DNA of 64,000 nt from Devosia sp. 1566 (GTDB lineage Bacteria; Pseudomonadota; Alphaproteobacteria; Rhizobiales; Devosiaceae), in contig NZ_CP034767.1 of NCBI RefSeq assembly GCF_004005995.1, forward strand, positions 930,001 through 994,000, written 5' to 3'. Of this stretch, positions 17,906 to 27,473 are shown one piece after another; positions within the stretch are counted from its first letter, which is position 1, and each line of letters starts with the position of its first letter. Below the pieces are notes generated by a model that worked only from the letters and a program-made list of their open reading frames with translations, was not told where the DNA came from and searched no databases. A program made the translations under genes and the position numbers.

Positions 17906-19522
17906 ATGTCCAAAGACCGCCTTTATCTCTACGACACCACCCTGCGGGATGGCGCCCAGACCGCCGGCATCGAGTTCTCGCTGGACGACAAGATTTCCAT
18001 TGCGGCTCTGCTCGAGGAGCTTGGCGTCGATTACATTGAGGGCGGCTACCCCGGCGCGAACCCGGTGGACACAGAGTTCTTTGGCGAACAGCGCACCAAC
18101 AAGGCCCGGTTCACCGCCTTTGGCATGACCAAGCGGGCCGGGCGCTCCGTTGCCAACGATCCAGGGGTACAAGGTTTGCTGCAGTCGCGCGCCGAAGCTG
18201 CGTGCTTTGTCGCCAAGGCCTGGGACCGGCAGGTGGAAACGGCGCTGGAAATCACGCTAGAGGAAAACCTCGCCAATCTGAGCGAAACCGTGGTGGCAAC
18301 TGTTGCGGCCGGCAAGGAAGCTCTGGTTGACTGCGAGCACTTCTTTGATGGCTTTAAGTCCAACCCGGACTATGCGCTGTCTTGCGTGCGCACCGCGCTC
18401 GAGGCTGGCGCGCGGTGGGTGGTGCTGTGCGACACCAATGGCGGCACCATGCCCGCCGAAATCCGCGAGATCGTTACGGCGGTTCTTGGGGTGGCCCCAG
18501 GCGACAAGCTCGGCATCCACGCCCATGACGATACCGGCCAGGCCGTGGCGAACACACTGGCCGCCGTGGAAGCGGGCGTTCGCCAAATCCAGGGCACGCT
18601 TAACGGCATTGGGGAGCGCTGTGGCAACGCCAATCTCGTCACCATCATCCCTACGCTCTTACTGAAGTCCCATTACGCGGATCGGTTCGCAACGGGCATC
18701 GATGCGGGCCGCCTTGAGCGCCTGACTCAGCTTTCCCGAGCGTTCGATGATCGGCTCAACCGCGCACCGGCCCGGCAAGCGCCCTATGTCGGCGCCTCCG
18801 CCTTTGCAACCAAGGCGGGCATTCATGCCTCGGCCCTGGCAAAGGATTTTTCCAGCTACGAGCACATTCCGCCCGAAAGCGTGGGCAATGAGCGCTCGAT
18901 CATGGTGAGCCAGCAGGCGGGCCGCTCCAATCTGCTGACGGCGCTTGCCCGACACGGCATCGCCATCGCCAAGGATGACCCGCGCCTCGAGCGGCTATTG
19001 GCCACCGTCAAGGAACGCGAGGCGCGTGGTTATTCCTATGACGGCGCTGATGCATCCTTTGCCGTGCTGGCGCGAGAAGTATTGGGCACCTTGCCCAACT
19101 TCTTTGCTGTCGAAAACTATCGCGCCAGTGTCGAGCGGCGCCATAATGCTCAGGGCGAAGAGGTCACGGTCACCGAAGCGGTGGTCAAGATCCGGGTCGA
19201 TGGCGAATTGTTGATGTCGGTCGCCGAGGGCAATGGGCCGGTCAATGCGCTCGACCTTGCCCTGCGAAAGGATCTTGGCAAATTCTCTAGCCGGATCGAG
19301 GACTTGGTGCTCGTTGATTTCAAGGTTCGTATTCTGGACGGGGGCACGGGCGCGGTCACCCGTGTGCTGGTGGAAAGCCGCGATGGCACGGGCGAACGGT
19401 GGCACACTATTGGCGTGTCGCCCAACATCATTGATGCTTCTTTTGAAGCGTTGTATGAATCTATTACCTATAAGCTCTTGAAAACTGAGGCCACAGCAGC
19501 CAAGGCCGTCAAGACTGCCTAA
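17906..19522 (+). CDS. cimA: Citramalate synthase
   Basis: Condenses pyruvate and acetyl-CoA to (R)-citramalate, the threonine-independent route to 2-oxobutyrate and isoleucine. The 538 aa protein belongs to the isopropylmalate/homocitrate synthase family. An N-terminal TIM barrel has the TTLRDGAQ metal/substrate motif, HAHDDTGQAVANTLAAVEAG and NGIGERCGNANL. A C-terminal LeuA-type allosteric domain (about 400-525) is where isoleucine would bind. The gene is at the end of the cysS-GFA-GFA run. Length and the GGYPGANP segment fit the CimA-type subgroup rather than LeuA; this subgroup assignment is by pattern only. Confidence 0.9.
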   Translation: MSKDRLYLYDTTLRDGAQTAGIEFSLDDKISIAALLEELGVDYIEGGYPGANPVDTEFFGEQRTNKARFTAFGMTKRAGRSVANDPGVQGLLQSRAEAACFVAKAWDRQVETALEITLEENLANLSETVVATVAAGKEALVDCEHFFDGFKSNPDYALSCVRTALEAGARWVVLCDTNGGTMPAEIREIVTAVLGVAPGDKLGIHAHDDTGQAVANTLAAVEAGVRQIQGTLNGIGERCGNANLVTIIPTLLLKSHYADRFATGIDAGRLERLTQLSRAFDDRLNRAPARQAPYVGASAFATKAGIHASALAKDFSSYEHIPPESVGNERSIMVSQQAGRSNLLTALARHGIAIAKDDPRLERLLATVKEREARGYSYDGADASFAVLAREVLGTLPNFFAVENYRASVERRHNAQGEEVTVTEAVVKIRVDGELLMSVAEGNGPVNALDLALRKDLGKFSSRIEDLVLVDFKVRILDGGTGAVTRVLVESRDGTGERWHTIGVSPNIIDASFEALYESITYKLLKTEATAAKAVKTA

Positions 19523-19570
19523 CCGGGCTGCCCATAGAGCGGCGCAGCTCCAATCGTCCTGGAGGACAAA

Positions 19571-21739
19571 CTGGCCGACCCCGTTCCGAACAAGCCACTC
19601 GCGCTCACCATTGGCGCCGCTGCGCTCACGCTCGTAGTTGTTGTCGGTGTCCTTTCGGGGCCCTCGCTGGTTGCTTGTTTCAACAGCAGCGATGGAATGG
19701 GCCATTGTCTTCGCGGCAAGATGAGCGATGCCGGCATTCTGCCTGCCCCAGCCGTGGCCGCCACCGATGTTTCCGCCCCCGCGTCTGCCACGGAGGCGGT
19801 CGCGCTCGCTCCGGCTCAGTCCACTCCAGCAACAGAGACGTTAGCAGAACCTAATGCGTCTAGCCAAACGCCCCCGGCCCCGGCCGACAGCGTGGTTGCC
19901 GCGAACTTTGGTTTGCTTCGCGCGGAGCCCGATGGTTCGGTGGTGATCGCTGGCAGCGGCAAGCCTGGCAGCGAAGTTGAAGTGTTTTCCGATGGCGCGT
20001 CGATTGGCCGGACTAACGTTGAGGCAAGCGGCGATTGGGTGCTGGTGCCTGAATCGCCGCTCCCTCCGGGCGGAACTGAGCTCACCCTCGCCGAAGTTGG
20101 CGAGAAGGGGCAGTCGGGCCAGTCCTTTGTGGTTGTCATCGACGAGGCCCGCACGGCTGAGCCCTTGGTCGTAGCTAGTACACCAGGTCAAGCTAGCGAA
20201 GTATTGCAGGGCCTTGAACGCCCCAACACGGGCGCCGAGATTACAACCGCTGCGGCCCAGTCCGTTACAGAGCCGGCGGCCACCACTCCGGAAACGCCTG
20301 CCGCGGCGACATCACCCAGTCCATCTGCCGCCGTATCTCGGGCAGAAGCTCCAGCTGCGCCGGCCGATGCTCAGCCGGAAGCTCAAGCCGCGGCCGCTGC
20401 CACGCCCGGCACCTTGCCCATTGGTACGAGCACGACGGCACCGCCTGTCGAGATCGCTGCCGCTCCAGAACAAGAACCCACTGCCCAACTGCCGGGTCAG
20501 CCCGAGCCCGTGATGGCTCCGGCGCAAAACTCAGACCGACTTGCTGGAGCCCCGCCATTGCCGAGTGGGAGCACGGTTCCCGGTTCGCCGGGAGCAACGG
20601 TTCCGACGGTGCCCTCTGCAGGGCAGGCGCCAGCCAACCTACAAGTCGCAGCCGTCCCGCAGTCGACAGCACCACTTGGGGCCGCTGCGCCAGAGCCAGT
20701 TGTGGCGGCAACGCCCTCCGTTCCATCTGTTCAGCCGGGCGAGGAACCGTCATCCCTTTCTGCACCAACGCAGCCAAGCATTGATGCCATTGAAGTCGAA
20801 GGGGAGCGGGCATTTTTTGCCGGCGCTGGCCCGGAGGGTGGCACGGTACGGCTTTATGTTGATGACGTCTTCATTGCCGACGCCGTAGTTTCGGACGGCC
20901 GTTGGCTGGTGGAGAGCGGTAATGTTCTAACCAAGCCTAATCAGCGCATTCGCGTTGATCTCATCGACCCCGCAGATGCGAGTGTTTCGGCCCGAGCAGA
21001 AGTGAATTTCGTTCTCGAGGTCCCCACTGCGGACGCTCCGACGGCAGTAGCCCAGGCGCCTCGTCCGACGTCAGCACGCCCGGCCGCAGCGCCAACACCT
21101 TCAGCGGGCGCAACAGAACAACAGGCACCGGTCAATAAGCAGCAGCCTGGGCCGGTAGCAGAAGCAGGCTCCTCGGCCCCGCAGGTCGCCAGCCCTCCTG
21201 CCAGTGAGCGGTCCCCCACAACCGCTTCATCAAGTGCTGCCGCTGTAAACCTTCAACCGAAGGCGGCAGAGGCTCCGGCCGCGGCTGGCTCCGTTGCCTC
21301 AGCAACAAGCGCGGCGGAATCAGGTCCCGCCGAGGCGGCGGTACGCCCCGATACCACTCTGGCGACAAAGCCAATTGCTGACCAGGTGTCGCCGCCTAAC
21401 CTTGTGGAGCCTTCTGCTGCGTCCCCAGCGGTGGAGACGCCCGCATCCGCACCTGCCGTCGCCGCCTCTCCCCGGCCTTCGAAGGTGGCGCGGGGCCCGG
21501 CCGCACCAGACGAGGTGCCAACTTTGGTTGGGGTCCAGGTCGGCAATGCCGAAGAGCAGCGTTTTGCCTCTGGCAAGGCCATCATCCGGCGCGGTGATAA
21601 CCTTTGGACCATTGCGCGCCGCGTCTACGGTGCCGGCATCAAGTACACGACGATCTACCAGGCCAATAATGGTCAGATTCGCGATCCCAACCGGATCTAT
21701 CCAGGCCAGGTGTTTGATCTGCCCGCCGGGGAGCAGTAG
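19571..21739 (+). CDS. Membrane-anchored LysM protein with Ig-like repeats, probable CTG start
   Basis: Envelope protein of 722 aa. The C-terminal LysM domain (about the last 55 residues, IIRRGDNLWTIARRVYG to YPGQVFDLPAG) binds peptidoglycan. Two Ig-like segments (about 115-195 and 395-475, each with a DGxW turn) are embedded in long Ala/Pro-rich linkers. No ATG, GTG or TTG exists before 19697, yet the frame upstream codes for a clear signal anchor (LALTIGAAALTLVVVVGVL). GGAGG at 19561-19565 points to CTG at 19571. Starting at the ATG at 19697 would remove the membrane anchor. The family is common in Hyphomicrobiales but has no known role beyond wall binding. Confidence 0.75.
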   Translation: MADPVPNKPLALTIGAAALTLVVVVGVLSGPSLVACFNSSDGMGHCLRGKMSDAGILPAPAVAATDVSAPASATEAVALAPAQSTPATETLAEPNASSQTPPAPADSVVAANFGLLRAEPDGSVVIAGSGKPGSEVEVFSDGASIGRTNVEASGDWVLVPESPLPPGGTELTLAEVGEKGQSGQSFVVVIDEARTAEPLVVASTPGQASEVLQGLERPNTGAEITTAAAQSVTEPAATTPETPAAATSPSPSAAVSRAEAPAAPADAQPEAQAAAAATPGTLPIGTSTTAPPVEIAAAPEQEPTAQLPGQPEPVMAPAQNSDRLAGAPPLPSGSTVPGSPGATVPTVPSAGQAPANLQVAAVPQSTAPLGAAAPEPVVAATPSVPSVQPGEEPSSLSAPTQPSIDAIEVEGERAFFAGAGPEGGTVRLYVDDVFIADAVVSDGRWLVESGNVLTKPNQRIRVDLIDPADASVSARAEVNFVLEVPTADAPTAVAQAPRPTSARPAAAPTPSAGATEQQAPVNKQQPGPVAEAGSSAPQVASPPASERSPTTASSSAAAVNLQPKAAEAPAAAGSVASATSAAESGPAEAAVRPDTTLATKPIADQVSPPNLVEPSAASPAVETPASAPAVAASPRPSKVARGPAAPDEVPTLVGVQVGNAEEQRFASGKAIIRRGDNLWTIARRVYGAGIKYTTIYQANNGQIRDPNRIYPGQVFDLPAGEQ

Positions 21740-21838
21740 CGGTCAGGGCCGCTTCTGCTCGGTAAGCCGCGGGCAATTGCGCTTGCGCCGTAGCACACCA
21801 TCTTCTATCGCTTGTTGACGATCAAAGAAGTGGCCTTC

Positions 21839-22162
21839 ATGCAAGACGACGATTTCGCGACCATCATGCGGGCGCTCGGCCATCCGGTCCGCCTCAGCAT
21901 ATTGCGTATCCTGGCACGGGAGCAGCAGCGGGAATGCTGCTGCGCCGATGTCACAGAATCCTTGCCGCTGGCACAATCCACCGTCTCCCAGCACATCAAG
22001 GTATTGCTTGATGCCGGGCTGATCGAACGCAAGCCACGTGGGACCCGGAATTGCTATGTGGTGCAGCATGATCGCCTGCAGGCGCTTGGAAGCGCTTATG
22101 CAAGCATGCTGGAGGGTCTTGCGCCCGTGGTCCCAGCTATCCGGGAAACGGAACCAGTCTGA
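21839..22162 (+). CDS. ArsR/SmtB-family HTH regulator
   Basis: Winged-HTH repressor of 107 aa. The recognition region reads SLPLAQSTVSQHIKVLLDAGLI. Just before it lies RECCCADV, three adjacent Cys at the place where ArsR/SmtB proteins have the ELCVCDL metal-sensing motif, so a thiophilic metal or a thiol/redox signal is likely. ATG at 21839 is chosen: AGAAG lies 8 nt upstream, and homologues of this kind start MxDDxF. A TTG at 21812 is rejected. Its stop overlaps the ABC exporter start (TGATG), giving tight translational coupling and suggesting that it controls the exporter. Confidence 0.9.
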   Translation: MQDDDFATIMRALGHPVRLSILRILAREQQRECCCADVTESLPLAQSTVSQHIKVLLDAGLIERKPRGTRNCYVVQHDRLQALGSAYASMLEGLAPVVPAIRETEPV

Positions 22163-24060
22163 TGTCAGTTGATCAAAGCCGGAAGGCAAAATCGTCCGTA
22201 AACGCGGACGAGGGTTCTGTGTTCGCCACAGTGCGCAATCTGTGGACCTATATGTGGCCAGCGGATCGGCCTGATTTGCGGCTGCGGGTGGTGCTGGCGA
22301 TTGCGGCTTTGCTGCTGTCCAAGGTCGCAACGACGCTTATTCCCTTCGCCTATAAAGGTATCGTCGACAGCCTCGACGGCTCCCAGCCGAACAACACCTT
22401 GGTCATGGGCCTGGCTGTCCCAATTGTGCTGGTGATCGCCTATGGTCTCGGCAACATCATCGATGCTGGCTTCCAGCAATTGCGCGACGTGTTGTTCGCC
22501 AGCGTTGGCCAGAATGCCGTGCGTAAACTGGCCTACCGCACCTTCAATCACGTGCACCAACTCTCGCTCCGTTTCCACCTGGCGCGCCGCACGGGCGGTC
22601 TGAGCCGGGTGATCGAGCGCGGCACCAAGGGCATCGAAGCCATCGTGCGCTTCACCATGCTCAATATCGTGCCGACCCTGGTGGAGTTCGTGATCACCGC
22701 GGTGATCTTTGTCTACATGTTCGGCGTCAGCTATCTCGGCATCCTCGTGGTGACTATCTGGGGCTATCTCTACTTCACCATCAAGGCGTCCAACTGGCGT
22801 ATCGCTATTCGCCGGGACATGAACAACAGCGACACCGATGCCAATTCCAAGGCCATCGACAGCATGCTGAACTTCGAAACAGTGAAGTATTTCGGCAATG
22901 AGAAGATGGAGGCCGAACGCTACGACCGCGCCATGGCCGGTTACGAGCGCTCAGCGATCCGGATTTGGACCTCGCTTGGCGTGCTCAACTTCGGCCAGGC
23001 GGTCATCTTTTATGCCGGCTTCATCATCATCAGCGTCATGGCGGTGAACGGGGTGATGAACGGCACCCTGACTCTGGGTGACTTTGTCCTGCTCAACACT
23101 TTCCTGATGCAGATCTATCGGCCGCTCAATTTCATCGGCTTTGTGTATCGCGAGTTGCGGCAGGGCCTGACCGATATCGAGGAGATGTTCAAACTTCTCG
23201 AGCAGCCCGCCGAAATCGTCGACAAGCCCAATGCCAGGCCGCTGGTGGTGACGGGCCCGGTCATTCGCTTCGATCACGTCAGCTTTCATTATGATCCCGA
23301 CCGGCCGATCCTCAAGGATGTGAGCTTTGAGGTTCCGGCCGGCAAGACCGTCGCCATCGTTGGGCCGACCGGCGCCGGCAAGTCGACCATTTCACGGCTG
23401 CTGTATCGCTTCTATGACGTGACGGGCGGCGCCATCACCATCGATGGGCAGGACCTACGCGACATCACGCAGGATAGTCTCCGAGCGGCTATTGGCATGG
23501 TGCCGCAGGATACCGTGCTGTTCAACGACACCATTGGCTACAACATCGAGTATGGCCGCCCCGGCGCCAGCCATGAAGAGGTCCGCAAGGCGGCCGCAAT
23601 GGCCCAGGTCGGTCCGTTCATCGAAACGCTCCCGAAAGGCTATGACACGCCCGTTGGCGAGCGTGGCCTCAAGCTGTCGGGCGGCGAGAAGCAGCGCGTG
23701 GCGATCGCCCGCACCATCCTGAAGGCGCCACCGATCCTGATCCTCGATGAAGCGACCTCGGCCCTCGACACCAAGACCGAGCGTGACATCCAGTCGGCAC
23801 TGGACATCGTTTCGGCCAATCGCACCACGGTCGTGATCGCCCACCGGCTTTCCACCGTTATCAATGCGGACGAAATCCTCGTGCTGCGCAGTGGCACCGT
23901 CGCCGAGCGCGGCAATCATCGCGATCTGCTGGCGCAAGGTGGCCTTTACGCGCAGATGTGGAACCGCCAGCGCGAAGCCACCGAGGCCGAAGAAAAGCTG
24001 CGGCAGACCGCCAACGACCCCGATGGTTTTGTCAAGACTGTGGCGCCGGCGGCGGAATAG
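22162..24060 (+). CDS. Atm1-type (ABCB7-like) ABC exporter
   Basis: Half-transporter of 632 aa: six transmembrane helices (about 35-345) followed by an ATPase with Walker A GPTGAGKST, signature LSGGEKQRVA, Walker B ILILDEATSALD and the H-loop IAHRLST. It is a fusion of membrane and ATPase parts that acts as a homodimer. The substrate-domain sequence (ERGTKGIEAIVRF, NSDTDANSKAIDS, LNFETVKYFGNE) is typical of the mitochondrial Atm1/bacterial NaAtm1 group. That group exports glutathione-complexed metals or glutathione-polysulfide species. Coupling to an ArsR-type regulator with a Cys cluster supports a metal or thiol-stress role. The transcript ends at the hairpin at 24109-24137. Confidence 0.92.
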   Translation: MSVDQSRKAKSSVNADEGSVFATVRNLWTYMWPADRPDLRLRVVLAIAALLLSKVATTLIPFAYKGIVDSLDGSQPNNTLVMGLAVPIVLVIAYGLGNIIDAGFQQLRDVLFASVGQNAVRKLAYRTFNHVHQLSLRFHLARRTGGLSRVIERGTKGIEAIVRFTMLNIVPTLVEFVITAVIFVYMFGVSYLGILVVTIWGYLYFTIKASNWRIAIRRDMNNSDTDANSKAIDSMLNFETVKYFGNEKMEAERYDRAMAGYERSAIRIWTSLGVLNFGQAVIFYAGFIIISVMAVNGVMNGTLTLGDFVLLNTFLMQIYRPLNFIGFVYRELRQGLTDIEEMFKLLEQPAEIVDKPNARPLVVTGPVIRFDHVSFHYDPDRPILKDVSFEVPAGKTVAIVGPTGAGKSTISRLLYRFYDVTGGAITIDGQDLRDITQDSLRAAIGMVPQDTVLFNDTIGYNIEYGRPGASHEEVRKAAAMAQVGPFIETLPKGYDTPVGERGLKLSGGEKQRVAIARTILKAPPILILDEATSALDTKTERDIQSALDIVSANRTTVVIAHRLSTVINADEILVLRSGTVAERGNHRDLLAQGGLYAQMWNRQREATEAEEKLRQTANDPDGFVKTVAPAAE

Positions 24061-24108
24061 GGCAGGGGTCGTCCCAGCTTCGGGACCAAGCTTTTCGTCC
24101 TAACAAAG

Positions 24109-24137
24109 AAAAGGCCCGCATCGCTGCGGGCCTTTTT
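24109..24137. terminator. Bidirectional terminator between Atm1-like exporter and RND pump
   Basis: Stem AAGGCCCGCA/TGCGGGCCTT (24111-24120 and 24125-24134) with loop TCGC. TTTTT follows on the plus strand and TTTTCTTT on the minus strand. It serves both convergent units. Confidence 0.88.
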
Positions 24138-24156
24138 GTGTTTCTCAGAGCCGAGG

Positions 24157-27100
24157 CTATTCGGCTGCGTCCCGTCGGTCGACGCGCGGGCCGTTGGCGC
24201 CATCTTCCTTGAGGCCAGCGTCCTTGGAGACGATGTAGCGGCGGGCGCCATCGGCTTCCTCTGGGACTTCCACGGCCATGCCGTCGAACCCTGCTGGCAC
24301 CGCCAGGGCGGTCTTGCGGCGGCCGAACCGGGAGAAGATAGAGCCCATCTGCTGCTTGATCACGCTGGGGGCGGTGATCATCACCGGCACCATGATCAGG
24401 GTCAGCAGCGTTGAGAAGAACAGGCCCGACACCAGGGCCGCCGAAAGGTGGATGAACCACGAGCCGGCTAGGCCCCCGATCACGATCTCACGGCGGATGA
24501 AGTCGAACTCCACATTCGCCCACATCGGGATCACGCCCAAGGCTGTGAGGAACGCGGTGAGCAGCACCGGGCGAACACGCTGGCCGACAGTCAGCAACAT
24601 AGCCCTGACCGCCTCGACACCTTGATGCCGGTGGTAGTCATTATAGGTGTCGATCAACACGATGCCGTTCTTCACCACAATGCCTGCCAGGGCCACAATC
24701 CCCAGGCCGGTCATGATCGCAGAGAAGGTCATCCCCGTCGCCAGCATGCCCAAAAGCACACCCGCGACCGACATCGCTACTGTCGAGAGGGTCACCAACA
24801 CCTGATAGAAGCTGTTATACTCGAGCAGCAGCACGAAGAAGATGATGGCCATGGCCATACCCATCGCCTGCACAATGAAGGCGTTTGCGTCGCCCATCTG
24901 CTCTTCAGCCCCGCCAAATGCCACATTGACCGTTTCGGGGAAGTTCTGCTCGCCGATCCAGGCTTGCAGCTCAGCCACCTTGTCAGCCGGAAAAACGCCT
25001 TCGGGAAGGTTGTTAAGACCTGCGGCCACGTTCATCACGTAGACTTGGTTGCGCCGTTCGATATTGGCGACCTTAGGCACCGGCTGACGGTCGATGAAGT
25101 TCGACACCGGGATCAGGCCTTGGGCTGTAGCAATACGCATGCTTTCCAAGGCATCGAAGGTGCGCTCGTCCTCGGGCAGGCGAACGCGGATGTCGAGCTC
25201 GTCGCCGGTTTCCGCGTCACGATAGGTGCCGAGCTTTACGCCGGAGGTGATCAGCTGAACATAGGGGGACAGCTCGCGCACGCCGATCCCGTAACGCCCC
25301 GCTTCCACGCGGTCGATCGTGATCTGCCAGTCGATGCCGCGCGAGGGCCGGCCGTCCTCCAGGTCAACGGTTTCGGGCCAGCTCGCCAGCTCGTTGCTGA
25401 TGGCAGTGACCACGGGTAGCAGGTCATCATAGTTGGTGCTTTCCACCCGCATATTGATGTCCTTGCCCGCCGGCGGGCCGTTCTCGAGCGGCAGCACCTG
25501 CACGTCGAGCCCTGCAATGGAGCTCACGCGCTGGCGAATGTCGCCAAAGATCTGCTCGGCGGGGACCCGCTCGCTCCAATCAGTCAGCTGCAGCTGGAAG
25601 TTGCCCAGGGTGTTGGGCGGCATCGTGCCCGCGGCGCCGGTATCGCCGAACTGCATGATGACATCCTGGATGCCTTGAACATGCAGGATTTCGTCCTGCA
25701 CCTCCACCAGCATGTCGCGTACTTCTTCGGGGCTGTAGTTGCCTTGGCCCACCACCGCCACAGTGGCATACTCAGGCTCGGAGGCAGGGAAAGCCTCAGT
25801 TCCCGTGGGGTTGTTGCTGTACAAGATAAAGATGCCGACGATGATGCCGAACCCGACAGCCAAGGTCGGGATCGGCCAGTGCATCAGCTTTTCCATCAGC
25901 CGCACATAAACGCCCGTAACGCCGCTTACCTTCTTGGCGTCGAACTTCTCGGGATACATCACCAGGTCGGCCTTGGCCTTTTCCTTCTCGTCCACATGGG
26001 TCGAGGCGATCACCGAGCCAATCACCGGCATGAAGATCAGCGCCGAGATGAAGGACGCGACCATCACGATGATCACGATCGTGGGCAGATAACTCATGAA
26101 CTTGCCGATAATGCCCGGCCAGAACAGGAGCGGGATAAAGGCGCCCAAGGTCGTGGCGGTAGCGCCCACCACCGGCACGAACATCTTGCGCATCGCCATG
26201 ATGAAGGCTTCCTTCTTCGGAACGCCCTCCATCAGTTTTCGCTCGGCATATTCAACGACCACCACGGGGTCGTCCACCAGCACGCCCACCGCGATCACGA
26301 GACCGAACATCACCATCATGTTGATGGTCATGCCCAGCATTTCGGCCACGAGGAACGCCATCATGAACGAGAGCGGAATAGACAATCCGATCATGAGGGC
26401 AGGGCGCAGGCCCAGCGTCGCGATACAGGTGATCAGCACCAGCGCCACGGCCGTGAGCACGGCCGCTTCCAGGGAGCGGAATAGGTTGGTGGTGGTTTCC
26501 GCCTGATCGAGGAAGAAGCTATAGCCAACACCGCCCGACCAGTTGGCCGCAACATTCTTGGTTGTTTCGCGCACCTGATTGGATACGTCGATGATGTTAG
26601 TGCCGGTCTTTTTGGCGACACTCAGGATCAGGGCTGGAGAGCCGTTCACCTGGGTATATTCGGTGGCGTCAGCCAACGACCGGGTGATGGTCGCCACGTC
26701 CCCGAAGGTGACCACGGTATTGCCGTCGGTCTTGAGCGGCAGGTCATATACGTCCTGTGCCGTGGTGATCAGCCCAGGCACTTCGATGTTGAAGGCGCCT
26801 TGGCCGGAATTATAGGTACCGCCAGGCACCACCATGTTGTTGCGCGCCAGCGAATCCAGCAATTGGCCAGCGGTGAGGCCATAGGCTTCAAGCCGGGTCT
26901 GGTCGATGCGGATTTCGAGCTGCTCGTCGCGAGCGCCTGACAGGGTCACTTCGCGCACGTCGCCAAGGGCCTCGAGCGCGTCTTGCAGTTCCTCGGCGCG
27001 GCGGATCATCTCCTTGTCGGGGGCGCTGCCATAGATAGCCACCGACATGATGGGGCCGATGAAATCGATCTCGGTGACGGTCGGATCGTCGGCTTCGCTT

Positions 27101-27462
27101 GGCAGCTTGGCCCGCACGGCATCCATCCGGGCGCGCGTATCGGCAAGGGCCTGGTCCTTGTCCGTGTTGATGTCGAACTCGAGCAGCACCGAGGCGTGCC
27201 CGGTCGTGGATGTTGTGGTGATGTTCTCCAGTCCCGTCAGGGTCGCCAGTTCTTCTTCTGCCGGCTTGGCCAGAAGATTTTCGGCGTCAGCCGGCGACAC
27301 ACCAGTCTGCGTGATCGACACATACAGATAGGGAATCTCGATAGCCGGGAAGCTTTCCTTGGGCATGGAGACATAGGCCACCGAACCCGCGCCGAGCACG
27401 AGCACCATGATCGTGAGGACGACGCGGGGCATCCGCAGAATGCGTTCGATGAAGTCGAGCAT
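24157..27462 (-). CDS. RND-family efflux transporter permease
   Basis: Inner-membrane proton-driven pump of 1101 aa, normal for the AcrB/HAE1 class. It has a transmembrane helix at the N terminus, then a large periplasmic loop with GVSPADAENLLAKPAEEEL. The TM4 proton-relay pair is present as GVLVDDPVVVVEYAERKL. The second half repeats the layout, ending in GIVALAGIVVKNGIVLIDTYN. It follows the adaptor gene by 11 nt and lies behind a PadR regulator. No outer-membrane TolC-type gene is present, so that partner must be elsewhere. Substrates are not predictable from sequence. A charged cytoplasmic tail of about 65 residues (RRKTALAVPAGF onward) is longer than in AcrB. Confidence 0.95.
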   Translation of the reverse strand: MLDFIERILRMPRVVLTIMVLVLGAGSVAYVSMPKESFPAIEIPYLYVSITQTGVSPADAENLLAKPAEEELATLTGLENITTTSTTGHASVLLEFDINTDKDQALADTRARMDAVRAKLPSEADDPTVTEIDFIGPIMSVAIYGSAPDKEMIRRAEELQDALEALGDVREVTLSGARDEQLEIRIDQTRLEAYGLTAGQLLDSLARNNMVVPGGTYNSGQGAFNIEVPGLITTAQDVYDLPLKTDGNTVVTFGDVATITRSLADATEYTQVNGSPALILSVAKKTGTNIIDVSNQVRETTKNVAANWSGGVGYSFFLDQAETTTNLFRSLEAAVLTAVALVLITCIATLGLRPALMIGLSIPLSFMMAFLVAEMLGMTINMMVMFGLVIAVGVLVDDPVVVVEYAERKLMEGVPKKEAFIMAMRKMFVPVVGATATTLGAFIPLLFWPGIIGKFMSYLPTIVIIVMVASFISALIFMPVIGSVIASTHVDEKEKAKADLVMYPEKFDAKKVSGVTGVYVRLMEKLMHWPIPTLAVGFGIIVGIFILYSNNPTGTEAFPASEPEYATVAVVGQGNYSPEEVRDMLVEVQDEILHVQGIQDVIMQFGDTGAAGTMPPNTLGNFQLQLTDWSERVPAEQIFGDIRQRVSSIAGLDVQVLPLENGPPAGKDINMRVESTNYDDLLPVVTAISNELASWPETVDLEDGRPSRGIDWQITIDRVEAGRYGIGVRELSPYVQLITSGVKLGTYRDAETGDELDIRVRLPEDERTFDALESMRIATAQGLIPVSNFIDRQPVPKVANIERRNQVYVMNVAAGLNNLPEGVFPADKVAELQAWIGEQNFPETVNVAFGGAEEQMGDANAFIVQAMGMAMAIIFFVLLLEYNSFYQVLVTLSTVAMSVAGVLLGMLATGMTFSAIMTGLGIVALAGIVVKNGIVLIDTYNDYHRHQGVEAVRAMLLTVGQRVRPVLLTAFLTALGVIPMWANVEFDFIRREIVIGGLAGSWFIHLSAALVSGLFFSTLLTLIMVPVMITAPSVIKQQMGSIFSRFGRRKTALAVPAGFDGMAVEVPEEADGARRYIVSKDAGLKEDGANGPRVDRRDAAE

Positions 27463-27473
27463 GGATGCGCTCC

